The position numbers and the translations under genes are program-made. A stretch of 64,000 nt of DNA from Vogesella sp. LIG4. Its GTDB lineage: Bacteria; Pseudomonadota; Gammaproteobacteria; Burkholderiales; Chromobacteriaceae. The notes beneath the pieces were generated by a model, which was given only the letters and a program-made list of their open reading frames with translations, was not told the origin of the DNA and searched no databases. The stretch covers positions 1,782,215 through 1,846,214 of the forward strand of contig NZ_LT607802.1 of assembly GCF_900090205.1 (NCBI RefSeq), in the 5' to 3' direction. Position 1 is the first letter of the stretch. Each line of letters begins with the position of its first letter. Positions 1 through 7,779 of this stretch are shown here, piece after piece.

Positions 1-1
1 G

Positions 2-1210
2 CTGGTGGATGGCGTGGCCGGGCTGTGGAACGTCAACGTCGGCCACAACCGCAGCGAGATCAAGCAGGCCATCATGAACCAGCTGGACGAGCTGGAGTAC
101 TTCCAGCTGTTCGACGGCATCAGCCACCCGCGCGCCGAGGAGCTGTCCGCCACCATCATCGACATGCTGAAGCCGGAAGGCATGGCCCGCGTGGCGTTCA
201 GCAGCGGCGGCTCCGACGCGGTGGAAACCGCGCTGAAGCTGGCGCGCCAGTACTGGCGCGTGAAGGGCCAGCCGGATCGCACCAAGTTCATCTCGCTGAA
301 GCAGGGCTACCACGGCACCCACTTCGGTGGCGCCTCGGTCAACGGCAACACCGTGTTCCGTCGCAACTACGAGCCGATGCTGCCGGGCTGCTTCCACGTG
401 GAAACACCGTGGACCTACCGCAACCCGTTCACCGAAGACCCGGAAGAGCTGGCCAAAATCTGCGCGCAGATGCTGGAGCGCGAGATCCAGTTCCAGAGCC
501 CGGACACCGTGGCCGCCTTCATCGCCGAGCCTATCCAGGGCGCTGGCGGGGTGATCGTGCCGCCGGCCAGCTACTGGCCGCTGATCCGCGAGGTGTGCGA
601 CAAGTACGGCGTGCTGCTGATCGCCGACGAGATCGTTACCGGCTTCGGCCGCTCCGGCTCCATGTTCGGCAGCCGGCTGTGGGGCGTGGCACCGGACATC
701 ATGTGCCTGGCCAAGGGTATTTCCTCCGGCTACGTGCCGCTGGGCGCCACGGTGGTGAACCAGCGCGTGGCGGACGCCTTTGCGGCCAACGCCGACTTCG
801 GCGGCGCCATCATGCACGGCTACACCTACTCCGGGCACCCGGTGGCCTGCGCCGCCGCCATCGCCAACCTCAAGATCGTGCGCGAGGAAAACCTGCCGGC
901 CAATGCCGCCGCACAGGGCGAGTACCTGCTGGCCAAGCTCAAACCGTTCGCCGACAAGTACGCGGCGGTGGGCGAGGTGCGCGGCAAGGGCCTGATGGTG
1001 GCGCTGGACCTGGTGGTGGACAAGACCACCCGCGAGCCGGTGGACCCGATGGGCGGCTACGCCAACCGCGTGGCGGAGATCGCGCGCGAAAACGGCGTGC
1101 TGGTGCGCCCGGTGGGCACCAAGATCATCCTGTCGCCGCCGCTGGTGATCCAGCAGCCGCAGCTGGACACCATCGTCGCCGCGCTGGATGCCGGCTTCGC
1201 CGGCGCCTGA
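2..1210 (+). CDS. Class III omega-aminotransferase, 5' end outside window
   Basis: PLP-dependent fold-type I aminotransferase that moves an amino group from an omega-amine or amino acid to a keto acid such as pyruvate. About 402 residues are visible. The frame is open to the window edge and roughly the first 50-60 residues of a 450-460 residue family member lie outside, so the GTG at 5 is not the start. Visible marks are GLWNVNVGH near the N-terminus, SGGSDAVETALK, the aspartate motif LIADEIVTGFGRSG, the PLP lysine in CLAKGISSG (codon 713-715) and TYSGHPVACAAA. The LuxR gene follows after 34 bases, and an amino-acid permease comes next, suggesting an amine uptake and use locus. The exact amine cannot be told from sequence. 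Confidence 0.9.
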   Translation: MVDGVAGLWNVNVGHNRSEIKQAIMNQLDELEYFQLFDGISHPRAEELSATIIDMLKPEGMARVAFSSGGSDAVETALKLARQYWRVKGQPDRTKFISLKQGYHGTHFGGASVNGNTVFRRNYEPMLPGCFHVETPWTYRNPFTEDPEELAKICAQMLEREIQFQSPDTVAAFIAEPIQGAGGVIVPPASYWPLIREVCDKYGVLLIADEIVTGFGRSGSMFGSRLWGVAPDIMCLAKGISSGYVPLGATVVNQRVADAFAANADFGGAIMHGYTYSGHPVACAAAIANLKIVREENLPANAAAQGEYLLAKLKPFADKYAAVGEVRGKGLMVALDLVVDKTTREPVDPMGGYANRVAEIARENGVLVRPVGTKIILSPPLVIQQPQLDTIVAALDAGFAGA

Positions 1211-1244
1211 TCGCGCCAACCGCAACGCTGCCGGGAGTGCCGCC

Positions 1245-1955
1245 ATGACGACATCCGCCTCCGCCGCCGTGGCGCACTACGCGCAGCGCTGCATCGCCAG
1301 TGTCACCGGCCTGGTGCCGGTGACTTCCTGCGCCTTCTACCAGGTGGACGCCCAGCTGCGGCCGCGCCACTACCTGCTGCACCGCATGCCGGGGCAGGTG
1401 CATCAGCACTATCTGTCCCACTACCAGCAGTGCGACCCGCTGCACCCGGCGCGCTTCGGCCATGGCACCAGCGTGATGCCGATGGGCGAGGCAGTGGCGC
1501 AGGGCGCGCTGCGGCAATCGCGCTATGGCCGCTTCATGGCGCGCCACGGCATGGCCGACGTGGTGGAGCTGTTCGTGCGCCGCGGCGGCCGCGTGGTGGC
1601 CGGCTTCTCGCTGATTCGCGGCGAGGAGCTGGGTGCCTTCGGCAGTGCCGAGCTGGCCACGCTGCAGCAGCTGCACGGCCTGCTGGAGCTGGCGGCCAGC
1701 GGTAACCTGCCGCTGCAGTTGGCCGCAGAGGCGCAGGCCGAGGGCGTGCTGCTTACCCCGCGCGAACGCGAAGTGGCGCTGCTGCTGCGCGACGGCGCCT
1801 GCAACAAGACCATTGCCCGCTTGCTGGCGCTGGGGCTGCCGACGGTGAAAACCCATCTGCAGCACCTGTACCGCAAGTTCGGCGTGAATAACCGTACCGA
1901 GCTTGCCAGCCGGCTGTTTCTGGACCTGGCACACGGTACGGACATGGCCGGCTAA
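1245..1955 (+). CDS. LuxR-family transcriptional regulator
   Basis: A 236-residue regulator. The C-terminal 65 residues form a LuxR/FixJ helix-turn-helix (LTPREREVALLLRDGACNKT, then TVKTHLQHLYRKFGVNNRTEL), and the N-terminal 165 residues are a sensor region I do not recognise. There is no receiver-domain aspartate signature. The ATG at 1245 is chosen because GGGAG lies at 1233-1237; an open upstream extension to 1188 overlaps the aminotransferase and lacks a ribosome site. Position between the aminotransferase and the permease suggests it controls this locus in response to an amine or amino acid (inference). The uptake-like 10-mer at 1718 encodes Leu-Ala-Ala inside the gene. Confidence 0.85.
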   Translation: MTTSASAAVAHYAQRCIASVTGLVPVTSCAFYQVDAQLRPRHYLLHRMPGQVHQHYLSHYQQCDPLHPARFGHGTSVMPMGEAVAQGALRQSRYGRFMARHGMADVVELFVRRGGRVVAGFSLIRGEELGAFGSAELATLQQLHGLLELAASGNLPLQLAAEAQAEGVLLTPREREVALLLRDGACNKTIARLLALGLPTVKTHLQHLYRKFGVNNRTELASRLFLDLAHGTDMAG

Positions 1956-1971
1956 ACTAGGCCAAACAGCA

Positions 1972-2006
1972 CCGGCGCCATCATAAAAAGCCAGTACAGG
2001 CGCCGG
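1972..2006 (+). other. Leader hairpin before the permease gene
   Basis: Arms CCGGCGCC (1972-1979) and GGCGCCGG (1999-2006) pair perfectly across a 19-base loop in the 86-base gap between the LuxR gene and the permease. No T-run follows, so it is not a classical terminator. It may protect or end the upstream message. AGGAG at 2028-2032 serves the permease start. Confidence 0.4.
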
Positions 2007-2041
2007 CTACAAAGCGAGAAACAGATTAGGAGTCACCAGCA

Positions 2042-3553
2042 ATGACTATTCAACAGAAACTTGCCCGCTACCTCGACCAGGGGGTGGTGGGCTTTCCGGT
2101 GGCACTGGCCAGCTCGGTAGGCGTCGTGATGGCCAGCCCGGTAATCCTCACCGTCACCAGCGGCTTCGGCATGGCCGGCAGCACCTTCGCGCTGGCGATG
2201 GTGATCGCCTGGATCATGATGCAGGCGCAGGCCACCACCTTCTCCGAGGCGGCATCGATGCTGCCTACCTCCGGCGCGGTGTACGACTACATCTCCTGTG
2301 GCATGGGGCGCTTCTTCGCCATTACCGGCACCATCTCCGCCTATCTGCTGGTGCATGTGTTTGCCGGCACCGCCGAGACCATCCTCTCCGGCATCATGGC
2401 GCTGGTGAACTTCGAGCACCTCAACACCATGATGGAGAGCAGCGGCAGCTCCTGGCTGGTGGGCGTGGGGCTGGTGGTGCTGTTCGGCGTGCTCAACGCG
2501 CTGGGCATCACCATCTTCGGCAAGGCCGAGATCATCCTCACCTTCGTGATGTGGGCGACGCTGACCATCTTCGGCGTGATCGGCCTAATCAAGGCGCCGG
2601 CGGTGAAGCTGGACGGCTGGTTCGGCAGCCCGCTGGATCTGTCCGACCCCAGCGGCGTGCTGAGCCTGATCGGCATGGCGATGTTCATGTTCGTCGGCTT
2701 CGAGCTGGTGACGCCGCTGGCGCCTGAGCTGAAGAAGGCCGGTCGCAACATTCCGTTGGCCGCCAAGCTGGGCCTCACCGGCGTGGCCACCACCATGTTC
2801 ATCTACGGCGCCGCCATGGTGCACCAGGTGGCCAACGTGCCGATGGACCCGAAAAACCTCGCCGGCCCGCACCTGCTGGATACCCCGATGGCGATTCCGG
2901 CCTTCGCCGGCCAGGTAATGGGCCCGTTCGGCAAGATCTGGCTGGGCATCGGCCTGCTGTTCGCCGGCGCCGCCACCATCAACACCCTGATCGCCGCGCT
3001 GCCGCGCATCCTGTACGGCATGGCGCTGGATGGCGCGCTGCCCAAGGTGTTCGCCTACCTGCATCCGCGCTTCAAGACGCCGCTGTTCGGCATCCTGGTG
3101 GCGGTGGTGGTGCCCTGTGCCCACGCCTGGTACATCCACGGCGACCTCGACCGCATCATGCCGCTGGTACTGGCTGCGGTGTGTGCCTGGGGCGTGGCCT
3201 ACCTGCTGGTGAACATCTCGGTGGCGCTGCTGCGCATCCGCCGCCCGGAATTCCCGCGTGCCTACCGCTCGCCGTGGTTCCCGCTGCCGCAGATCATCTC
3301 CAGCGTCGGCATCCTCATCGCCATCTGGTTCATCACCCCGCCGGGCATGAACAGCCGCGACATCTACGTGCCGTTCGGCGTGATGCTGGGCCTCACCGCG
3401 GTGTATGCGCTGGTGTGGACGGTGTTCGTGCAGAAGGTGCACCCGTTCCGCCCGGTGGCGATCGAGGCGATCCTGGAAGAAGAGTTCGGCAAGGCCGCCG
3501 GCCATGAGTCGCTGATCGACGAGGAACTGAAGCGTGCTGCATCGCTTGGTTGA
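2042..3553 (+). CDS. APC-family amino acid/amine permease
   Basis: A 503-residue inner-membrane transporter of the amino acid-polyamine-organocation superfamily with about 12 hydrophobic segments. The conserved APC features are a glycine-rich first helix (VVGFPVALASSVGVVMASP) and the central FVGFELVTPLAPELKKAGRN region typical of amino-acid/GABA or ethanolamine-type permeases. AGGAG at 2028-2032 fits the ATG. The next gene overlaps its last 20 bases. The adjacent omega-aminotransferase suggests the substrate is an amine or amino acid deaminated by that enzyme (inference); the exact substrate is not visible. Confidence 0.88.
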   Translation: MTIQQKLARYLDQGVVGFPVALASSVGVVMASPVILTVTSGFGMAGSTFALAMVIAWIMMQAQATTFSEAASMLPTSGAVYDYISCGMGRFFAITGTISAYLLVHVFAGTAETILSGIMALVNFEHLNTMMESSGSSWLVGVGLVVLFGVLNALGITIFGKAEIILTFVMWATLTIFGVIGLIKAPAVKLDGWFGSPLDLSDPSGVLSLIGMAMFMFVGFELVTPLAPELKKAGRNIPLAAKLGLTGVATTMFIYGAAMVHQVANVPMDPKNLAGPHLLDTPMAIPAFAGQVMGPFGKIWLGIGLLFAGAATINTLIAALPRILYGMALDGALPKVFAYLHPRFKTPLFGILVAVVVPCAHAWYIHGDLDRIMPLVLAAVCAWGVAYLLVNISVALLRIRRPEFPRAYRSPWFPLPQIISSVGILIAIWFITPPGMNSRDIYVPFGVMLGLTAVYALVWTVFVQKVHPFRPVAIEAILEEEFGKAAGHESLIDEELKRAASLG

Positions 3554-4121
3554 CTGGCTGCGCCGCGAGCGCCCGCCGCGTGGCTACCGCCCGGGCGCCA
3601 CGCTGGCGCGGCTGCGGCTGGAGCTGGGGGCCGAGTGCGAGCCGGCCGGCAGCACCGCGCTGACCTGCCGCAGCGCCGACGGGCTGGCGTTCTCGGTGTG
3701 CGAGCGCACCGATGCGGTATTCCTGGCGCACACCGTCAGCTGCGAGTTCCGCCTGCCGCTGGCGCTGGCTGTGGATACGCTGGCGCCTGAGGTTGGCCGC
3801 ATCGTGATCCGCCACACCGGTGCGCTGCGCCGCCAGGGCATTGCCTGCCAGGTAACCGGGGCGGACGACGGCAGCCTGGCCGCCATCGCCCACCGGCTGC
3901 AGGACGATGCCGCGCTGCAGGCGGCGCTGCTGCCGCTGGATTTCCGCCGCTGCGAGCTGCGGCTGGAGGATGGCCGCTGGCAGCTGTGCATCGAGCATTT
4001 CGGCGCCAGCGAGGTGGTAAGCAACTTCCCGCCGATGCGGCGCTACATCCGGCTGATCGCGCCGCAGCGCCAGGCGCTGTTGCAGAGCCTGCGGGCCTGT
4101 CAGCAGCTGCTGGCGGCTTGA
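3534..4121 (+). CDS. Conserved hypothetical protein (DUF3156-like)
   Basis: A 195-residue soluble protein beginning at a GTG inside the permease gene (20-base overlap), which implies translational coupling. I see no signal peptide, membrane helix or catalytic motif. It is rich in Arg and Leu with a C-terminal amphipathic helix (RRYIRLIAPQRQALLQSL). From memory it resembles the DUF3156 family, whose members sit beside amino-acid permeases; I cannot confirm this. A role in the uptake locus, perhaps modulating the permease, is inference only. A 10-mer copy lies at 3792, read Val-Gly-Arg. Confidence 0.6.
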   Translation: MLHRLVDWLRRERPPRGYRPGATLARLRLELGAECEPAGSTALTCRSADGLAFSVCERTDAVFLAHTVSCEFRLPLALAVDTLAPEVGRIVIRHTGALRRQGIACQVTGADDGSLAAIAHRLQDDAALQAALLPLDFRRCELRLEDGRWQLCIEHFGASEVVSNFPPMRRYIRLIAPQRQALLQSLRACQQLLAA

Positions 4122-4140
4122 GTTCCGTTTTCACTTTGCA

Positions 4141-4175
4141 AACAACAAGGGCGCCTGCGGCGCCCTTGTTGTTTT
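4141..4175 (+). terminator. Intrinsic terminator after the permease operon
   Basis: A perfect 15-bp stem (4141-4155 with 4159-4173, loop TGC) whose 3' arm ends in the T-run TTGTTGTTTT. It closes the aminotransferase-LuxR-permease-DUF3156 transcription unit 20 bases after the last stop codon. Confidence 0.92.
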
Positions 4176-4206
4176 AGCGTGCAGCTTGTCCGGGCTATTT
4201 GCTGCC

Positions 4207-4288
4207 GTAGGGCGGGTTGGCCGCAGGCCATACCCGCGCAGAGTTGGCGGCTTGCGCGGGTATGAACCGCTGGTTCAACCCGCCCTAC
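4207..4288. repeat. 82-bp intergenic inverted-repeat element, copy 1
   Basis: Ends are perfect 13-base inverted repeats, GTAGGGCGGGTTG (4207-4219) and CAACCCGCCCTAC (4276-4288). A nested pair CATACCCGCG / CGCGGGTATG lets the whole element fold into one long hairpin. The left end carries the 10-mer GTTGGCCGCA. Two more copies follow at 4742 and 4869. It has no coding capacity and resembles REP/BIME-type or non-autonomous elements. Confidence 0.85.
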
Positions 4289-4324
4289 GTGGTGCCCGGT
4301 TCAACGCGTAGCTTGCGTGCGGTG

Positions 4325-4356
4325 CGTAGGTTGGGTTGAGCGTAGCGAGGCCCAAC
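4325..4356. repeat. Short inverted-repeat element of a second type
   Basis: GTAGGTTGGGTTGAGCG is followed by GAGGCCCAACG, with GTTGGG / CCCAAC able to pair. This kind of short GTTGGG-AGCGTAGCGA-CCCAAC block is a common dispersed intergenic repeat in many proteobacteria (recalled, not checked). It lies 37 bases after element copy 1. Confidence 0.5.
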
Positions 4357-4693
4357 GTTTACCGGGTTGGTTTGGTGGTGCTGTCTTGGGTGTGGAATCC
4401 GCTGCGCGGATGTTGATTTTGATGTCGGTTCCGCCCGGCGGACAGGTTAAGGGGGCCACCGCGGCCCCCTTAACAATCCCCGGCTCCCCGGCGGCTGCTC
4501 GAAACCCCGTGCAAAAAGGCACGCCCCAGGCGCCGCCGAACTCGCCCCTCGCTAACGGCTCGGGACTCAAACAGATCGGCGTCTTAAAACCTGGGGCGCA
4601 CCATTTTGCCCGGCTCGCGCCAACGGGATTGGGGCACGCCGGTTCGGTCCTGCTGTTTGTTTTGTGGGTCTAATCGTCTGGTGGGGGTCTGTC
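4357..4693. other. Gene-free stretch with one strong hairpin
   Basis: No credible gene is seen. Open frames here, such as one from 4317 to 4673 and one on the minus strand at 4301-4570, lack ribosome sites and family resemblance. The stretch contains a perfect 12-bp hairpin (GTTAAGGGGGCC, 5-base loop, complement; 4446-4474) and GC-rich sequence that looks like a recurrent intergenic module. No T-run follows the hairpin. Confidence 0.5.
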
Positions 4694-4741
4694 GTAGGGC
4701 GGGGCTGCTGTAGGGCGGGGCTGTTGTAGGGCGGGGCTGTT
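4694..4741. repeat. 16-bp tandem repeat, three units
   Basis: Three consecutive 16-base units of GTAGGGCGGGGCTGYT at 4694, 4710 and 4726 run straight into the left end of the 82-bp element at 4742, whose first ten bases match the unit. This looks like slippage or repeated partial duplication of the element's end. Confidence 0.85.
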
Positions 4742-4824
4742 GTAGGGCGGGTTGGCCGCAGGCCATACCCGTGAGGGGTGGCTGGCTGTGCGCGGGTATG
4801 AACCGCTGGTTCAACCCGCCCTAC
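4742..4824. repeat. Intergenic inverted-repeat element, copy 2
   Basis: An 83-bp copy with the same 13-base terminal inverted repeats, the same internal CATACCCG / CGGGTATG pair and the same embedded 10-mer as copy 1. The centre has diverged (GTGAGGGGTGGCTGGCTG in place of the copy 1 centre), while the stems are kept. Confidence 0.85.
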
Positions 4825-4868
4825 GTATTGCTGCTTGTGAAGCTGGGGGATTGTCGGGTGTAGCTGCC

Positions 4869-4950
4869 GTAGGGCGGGTTGGCCGCAGGCCATACCCGCG
4901 CGACGTTGGCGGCTTGCGCGGGTATGAACCGTTGGTTCAACCCGCCCTAC
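4869..4950. repeat. Intergenic inverted-repeat element, copy 3
   Basis: An 82-bp copy nearly identical to copy 1, ending 12 bases before the stop codon of the MarR-family gene. Its hairpin could end or stabilise that minus-strand transcript. The three copies have conserved stems and one orientation with respect to the embedded 10-mer. Confidence 0.85.
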
Positions 4951-4962
4951 GTGCTGTCCGGT

Positions 4963-5439
4963 TCAGTCGACGGCGGTTTCTTCTTCCGGCGTGGCCGGCT
5001 GGGCGGCGGGTGCCGGCAGCTGTTCCAGCTCGGTAAGCAGGGTCAGCAGCTGCTCCAGCTTGTCCTCGCCGAAGTGCTGTTCGATCTGCTCGTAGCAGGC
5101 GGCGGACAGTGGCGAGATCTGCTGCGTCAGCGCGCGGCCTTCTTCCGATAGCGACACGATCAGCCGGCGGCTGTCGTTCTTGTCCTTGCGGCGGTGGATC
5201 AGGCCGGCCTTTTCCATGCGCACCAGGATGCCGGTGAGGCTGGGCGGCAGGATGCAGGCGAGGTCGGCCACCATGCCGGCCTCCATTTCGCCGCGGTCGT
5301 CCAGGAGGCGCATGATGCGCCACTGCTGTTCGGTAAGGCCGAAGCCGTTGAGCAGCGGGCGGAAATAGGCCATCACGGCCTCTCGGGCGCGCAGCAGGTG
5401 CTGCGGCAGACGGTGTTGATGCGGGCGCTGGGTGTCCAT
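4963..5439 (-). CDS. MarR-family regulator, HpaR-like
   Basis: A 158-residue winged-helix regulator. The segments LLRAREAVMAYFRPLLN and LTEQQWRIMRLLDDRGEM followed by ACILPPSLTGILVRMEKAGL closely match the homoprotocatechuate repressor HpaR as recalled. The wing is in HRRKDKNDSRRLIVSL. The C-terminal 20 residues (Pro/Ala/Glu-rich) are an unusual tail. No hpa catabolic genes lie in the window. It is divergent from an SDR gene with 134 bases between starts, so it probably controls that gene and itself. Confidence 0.85.
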   Translation of the reverse strand: MDTQRPHQHRLPQHLLRAREAVMAYFRPLLNGFGLTEQQWRIMRLLDDRGEMEAGMVADLACILPPSLTGILVRMEKAGLIHRRKDKNDSRRLIVSLSEEGRALTQQISPLSAACYEQIEQHFGEDKLEQLLTLLTELEQLPAPAAQPATPEEETAVD

Positions 5440-5460
5440 GAAGTCGTGCCGGATTGCAAA

Positions 5461-5477
5461 TGTTGAATATCTTAACA
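5461..5477. promoter_or_regulatory. Candidate MarR/HpaR operator
   Basis: The imperfect palindrome TGTTGA-ATATC-TTAACA lies 22 bases upstream of the MarR-family start in the divergent region with the SDR gene. AT-rich spaced half-sites of this size are typical of MarR dimers. The assignment is by position. Confidence 0.4.
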
Positions 5478-5573
5478 GTTGTGCCGCGCGCTGGCATGCC
5501 TCTCATCCCTCCGGTTGATGCCGCTGTCGCGGCGGCGGCGGCAGACTGGGGCTCTGTCTACAAGGAGAGCCAC

Positions 5574-6362
5574 ATGTCGCTACACAACAAGGTCATCGTG
5601 ATTACCGGCGCCGGTACCGGCATCGGCGAAGCCTGCGCCCGGCGCTTTGCCGCCGAGGGCGCGCAGCTGGTGCTGATCGGCCGCCGCGAGGGGCCGCTGC
5701 AGCGCGTGGCGCAGGCCAGCGGTGGCCTGGTGCTGGTGGGCGATGCCGCCAGCGGCGCCGACTGGCAGCAGTTCCTGCCGCGCATCCTGCAGCAGTACGG
5801 CGCCATCGACGCGTTGGTGGCCTGCGCCGGCGGCATGGGGCTGGGCAGTGCGACCGACACCGACGATGCGGCCTGGCAGCAGGCACTTGCGGCCAACCTT
5901 GGCACCGCCTTCGCCAGCGCCCGTGCCTGCCTGCCGGCGCTGCAGCAAAGCCGTGGCAGCATCGTGCTGCTGGCGTCCATTGCCTCGCTGGCGGCCGGGC
6001 CGGCGGTGTGCGGCTACACCACCGCCAAGCATGCGCTGCTGGGGCTTACCCGCTCGCTGGCGCGCGATTACGGCCCGCACGGCGTGCGGGTGAACGCGGT
6101 GTGCCCTGGTTGGGTGCGCACGCCGATGGCGGACGAGGAGATGCAGCCGCTGATGGCGCACTACGACGAAAGCCTGGACGCCGCCTATAACCGCGTTAGC
6201 GCCGAGGTGCCGCTGCGGCGCGCGGCCGAGGCGCACGAGATTGCCGCCGTGTGCCGCTTCCTGGTGTCGGACGAGGCCAGCATCATTACCGGCGCCAGCA
6301 TCGTGGCCGACGGTGGCTCCAGCATCGTGGATGTGCCGACGCTGGCGTTCGAGCGCTTGTAG
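5574..6362 (+). CDS. Short-chain dehydrogenase/reductase
   Basis: A 262-residue NAD(P)-dependent oxidoreductase of the classical SDR family. The cofactor motif TGAGTGIG is near residue 12, ACAGG replaces the usual NNAG, and the catalytic serine and YxxxK are in CGYTTAKHALLG. The C-terminus GASIVADGGSS matches the family end. AAGGAGA at 5562-5568 supports the ATG at 5574 rather than the longer open frame from 5454. Substrate unknown. It is divergent from the HpaR-like gene and closed by a hairpin at 6373. Confidence 0.88.
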   Translation: MSLHNKVIVITGAGTGIGEACARRFAAEGAQLVLIGRREGPLQRVAQASGGLVLVGDAASGADWQQFLPRILQQYGAIDALVACAGGMGLGSATDTDDAAWQQALAANLGTAFASARACLPALQQSRGSIVLLASIASLAAGPAVCGYTTAKHALLGLTRSLARDYGPHGVRVNAVCPGWVRTPMADEEMQPLMAHYDESLDAAYNRVSAEVPLRRAAEAHEIAAVCRFLVSDEASIITGASIVADGGSSIVDVPTLAFERL

Positions 6363-6372
6363 GCAACAAAAA

Positions 6373-6394
6373 GGCCGCACCAGCTGGTGCGGCC
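6373..6394. terminator. Bidirectional hairpin terminator
   Basis: A perfect palindrome GGCCGCACCAG/CTGGTGCGGCC has an A-run on the left (AACAAAAA) and TGTTT on the right. It can end both the plus-strand SDR gene and the minus-strand binding-protein gene that converge here. Confidence 0.75.
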
Positions 6395-6416
6395 TGTTTC
6401 AGGTGTAAAGCAGCAA

Positions 6417-7454
6417 TCAGCGTGCTGCCCAGGCGTTGAAGCGCTGCTCCAGGTCCTCGCCGTGCTCCACCCAGAAGTTCACGTCCAGTGCCACCGCGTT
6501 CTTCAGGTTGGCCGGCCAGGTCGGCAGGTTGGCCGCAGTCTTGGCGTCCACCTTCTGCACGGCCTTCAGATTGGTGGGGCCGTAGGCGATGCGGTTGGAG
6601 TACACCGCCTGGTTTTCCGGCTTGCCGGCGTTCTTGATGAAGGCCATGGCTTCCTTGACGTTGGGCGTACCCTTGGGCACCGCCCAGAAGTCCACGTCAT
6701 AGATGCTGCCGGTCCACACCACTTTCAGGTTCTTGCCTTCCTTCTGCACCGCGTCGATGCGGCCGTTGTAGGCCGAACTCATCACCACGTCGCCGGAGGC
6801 CAGGAATTGCGGCGGTTGGGCACCGGCTTCCCACCACTGGATGTTCGGTTTCAGCTGATCCAGCTTCTTGAAGGCGCGATCCACACCGGCCTTGGTGCCC
6901 AGCACCTTGTACACGTCGGCCGGCTTCACGCCATCGGCCAGCAGTGCGAATTCCAGCGTGTACTTGGCGCCCTTGCGCAGGCCGCGCTTGCCGGGGAATT
7001 TCTTCACGTTCCAGAAATCGGCCCAGTTCTGCGGCCCGGTTTTCAGGATGTCGGCGTTGTAGGCCATGGCGGTGGACCACACGAAGATGCCGGCGCCGCA
7101 TTCGGCCACCGCCGGTTTCAGGTAGTCGGCCTTGTTGCCCACCTGTTTCCAGTCGATCTTCTCGAACAGGCCGTCTTCACAGCCGCGCATCAGTTCCGGG
7201 CCTTCCACTTCCACCACGTCCCAGCTCACCTGGCGGGCATCGACCATGGCCTTGATCTTGGCCATTTCGCCGTTGTAGTCGCCGGCGGTCACCTTGTTGC
7301 CGCTGGCTTTCTCGAAGGTCTGGTAGTAGGCGGCGATCTGCGCCTCCTTGTTGGCACCGCCAAAGGACACCACGGTGATGTCCTTGGCCATGGCCGCCGG
7401 GGCGCATGCCGCGATGATGCCCAGCGCGGCAAGGTGGGGGATGAACTTGTCCAT
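6417..7454 (-). CDS. Periplasmic polyamine-type (PotD/PotF-like) ABC binding protein
   Basis: A 345-residue secreted solute-binding protein: signal peptide MDKFIPHLAALGIIAACAPAAMA, then KDITVVSFGGANKEAQ typical of the spermidine/putrescine and related SBP_bac_8 family. ABPs of this type feed a PotABC-like transporter, but no matching ATPase or permeases are near, so it is an orphan component or serves a transporter elsewhere. A strong palindrome at 7659-7682 lies about 205 bases upstream of its start, between a TATACA box and the gene. The 10-mer at 6528 reads Ala-Ala-Asn in this gene. Confidence 0.88.
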   Translation of the reverse strand: MDKFIPHLAALGIIAACAPAAMAKDITVVSFGGANKEAQIAAYYQTFEKASGNKVTAGDYNGEMAKIKAMVDARQVSWDVVEVEGPELMRGCEDGLFEKIDWKQVGNKADYLKPAVAECGAGIFVWSTAMAYNADILKTGPQNWADFWNVKKFPGKRGLRKGAKYTLEFALLADGVKPADVYKVLGTKAGVDRAFKKLDQLKPNIQWWEAGAQPPQFLASGDVVMSSAYNGRIDAVQKEGKNLKVVWTGSIYDVDFWAVPKGTPNVKEAMAFIKNAGKPENQAVYSNRIAYGPTNLKAVQKVDAKTAANLPTWPANLKNAVALDVNFWVEHGEDLEQRFNAWAAR

Positions 7455-7779
7455 GCAAAGTACTCCTTGAATGTGTGTAAGGCGGCTGCCCCGTGGCTGG
7501 GGTCTGGTATGTGCTGCAGACAGGAAGACGGCGCGGCTGGCGGGTGGCGCGGGCCGGGTACCGGCGGCAAGCGGCTGGCAGGGAGGCGGGGTGCGTGGGC
7601 ATGGCGGGCAGGGCGCCCGCGATGTGTGGGTGGCAATGGTGGTGGCATCGCAACCCGCGCCTGGTCAGCGGTTTGACCAGGCCAGTCTACGGAGCGGGGT
7701 TGTATAGCCAAAATATTTAAAAGCTATTCATAAGATAACTTTAACGTATCCAAAGAGGCCGGCTGCTGCCGCGCGTGGC
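7455..7779. other. Upstream region of the binding-protein gene
   Basis: No gene is seen in these 325 bases. It holds a long GC-rich leader for the minus-strand binding-protein gene, a strong 24-base palindrome (7659-7682), a minus-strand TATACA box (7701-7706) and an AT-rich stretch (7706-7750) that probably contains the promoter. Confidence 0.5.
7659..7682. promoter_or_regulatory. Candidate operator palindrome
   Basis: G-CCTGGTCA-N6-TGACCAGG-C is a perfect 9-bp-arm inverted repeat placed about 20 bases downstream of a TATACA box read on the minus strand, where a repressor would block transcription of the binding-protein gene. The CTGGT...ACCAG half-sites recall those before the GntR gene at 13.7-14.4 kb. 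As RNA it would form a stable hairpin, so attenuation is also possible. Confidence 0.5.

Noticed and set aside
4317..4673. 118-codon frame in the repeat zone
   Set aside because: No ribosome site, composition of intergenic repeats, and crossed by a perfect hairpin.
4207..4950. Possible CRISPR array from three repeats
   Set aside because: Repeat units are 82 bp foldbacks with irregular spacing (535 and 127 bp) and no cas genes.
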